Positions 5,768 to 5,845 of a stretch of DNA of 5,845 bases are shown here, piece by piece; positions within the stretch are counted from its first letter, which is position 1, and every line of letters begins with the position of its first letter. The notes under the pieces are model-generated. The model saw nothing but the letters and a program-made list of their open reading frames with translations. It did not search any database and was not told the DNA's origin. Made by a program: the position numbers and the translations under genes. Origin of the DNA: CAYMLL01 sp964390645 (lineage in GTDB: Bacteria; Planctomycetota; UBA8108); the NCBI GenBank assembly GCA_964390645.1, contig CAYMLL010000402.1:1-5845 (forward strand), read 5' to 3'.

Positions 5768-5845
5768 CCGCGTCCGGAACTGACGTGAGCACGAGAAAGG
5801 TCCACGCTCGCGAGGCGACGTGACGATCCGGTTCAGCGAGGAGGC

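Larger units (their letters stand above)
5570..5845. other. non-coding right end of window
   Basis: No frame here has a family-like product. It holds a 34-base-period direct repeat with a hairpin and a second inverted repeat (listed separately). A GTG at 5820 opens a frame (VTIRFSEEA) that runs off the right edge and could be the start of another gene, with a weak purine-rich AGGCGAC just before it, but nine codons are too few to call. Confidence 0.5.

Noticed and set aside
5728..5769. tRNA-like T-arm (ATCGAGTCCCGTC) near the right edge
   Set aside because: No matching acceptor, D or anticodon arm could be folded around it, and the T-loop lacks the expected TTC.

Overview
The window is GC-rich DNA (roughly two thirds G+C by eye) carrying a run of genes all on the + strand. 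The mix is characteristic of Planctomycetota and related PVC bacteria: the tail of a WD40-type beta-propeller protein, two DUF1501 (alkaline-phosphatase-fold, Tat-exported) proteins, a DUF5009/HGSNAT-like membrane acyltransferase and a secreted PQQ-like beta-propeller protein. This assignment rests on recognition of protein families, not on any rRNA or marker gene. No tRNA, rRNA, CRISPR array or transposase is visible.

Layout: 3-413 is the C-terminal end of a WD40-like protein whose start lies before the window. Bases 414-567 are a short intergenic region with a possible promoter placed so that the transcript would begin at the next ATG. Bases 568-2016 hold a full-length-sized DUF1501 protein interrupted by one in-frame TAA at 1312-1314. 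The two halves (568-1314 and the open frame up to 2016) share the same reading frame, and together they match the family from the Tat signal to the C-terminus. Bases 2062-2547 encode only the C-terminal third of a second DUF1501 protein of a different flavour, with its own ATG and Shine-Dalgarno sequence. Bases 2579-3796 encode an intact multi-pass acyltransferase. Bases 3797-4003 are intergenic. Bases 4004-5569 encode a secreted PQQ-like propeller protein with an unusual ~130-residue inserted region. The last 276 bases have no convincing gene but contain a 34-base-period direct repeat and two small inverted repeats.

How they may work together: the DUF1501, truncated DUF1501 and acyltransferase genes are separated by 45 and 31 bases and look co-transcribed. 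In planctomycetes such families often sit together near sulfatase and cytochrome genes linked to sulfated-polysaccharide or glycan metabolism in the cell envelope. That role is an inference here. I do not see a defence system, mobile element or clearly new system. The points most worth a second look are the split DUF1501 gene, the free-standing DUF1501 C-terminal domain, the insert in the PQQ-like protein and the terminal repeats.
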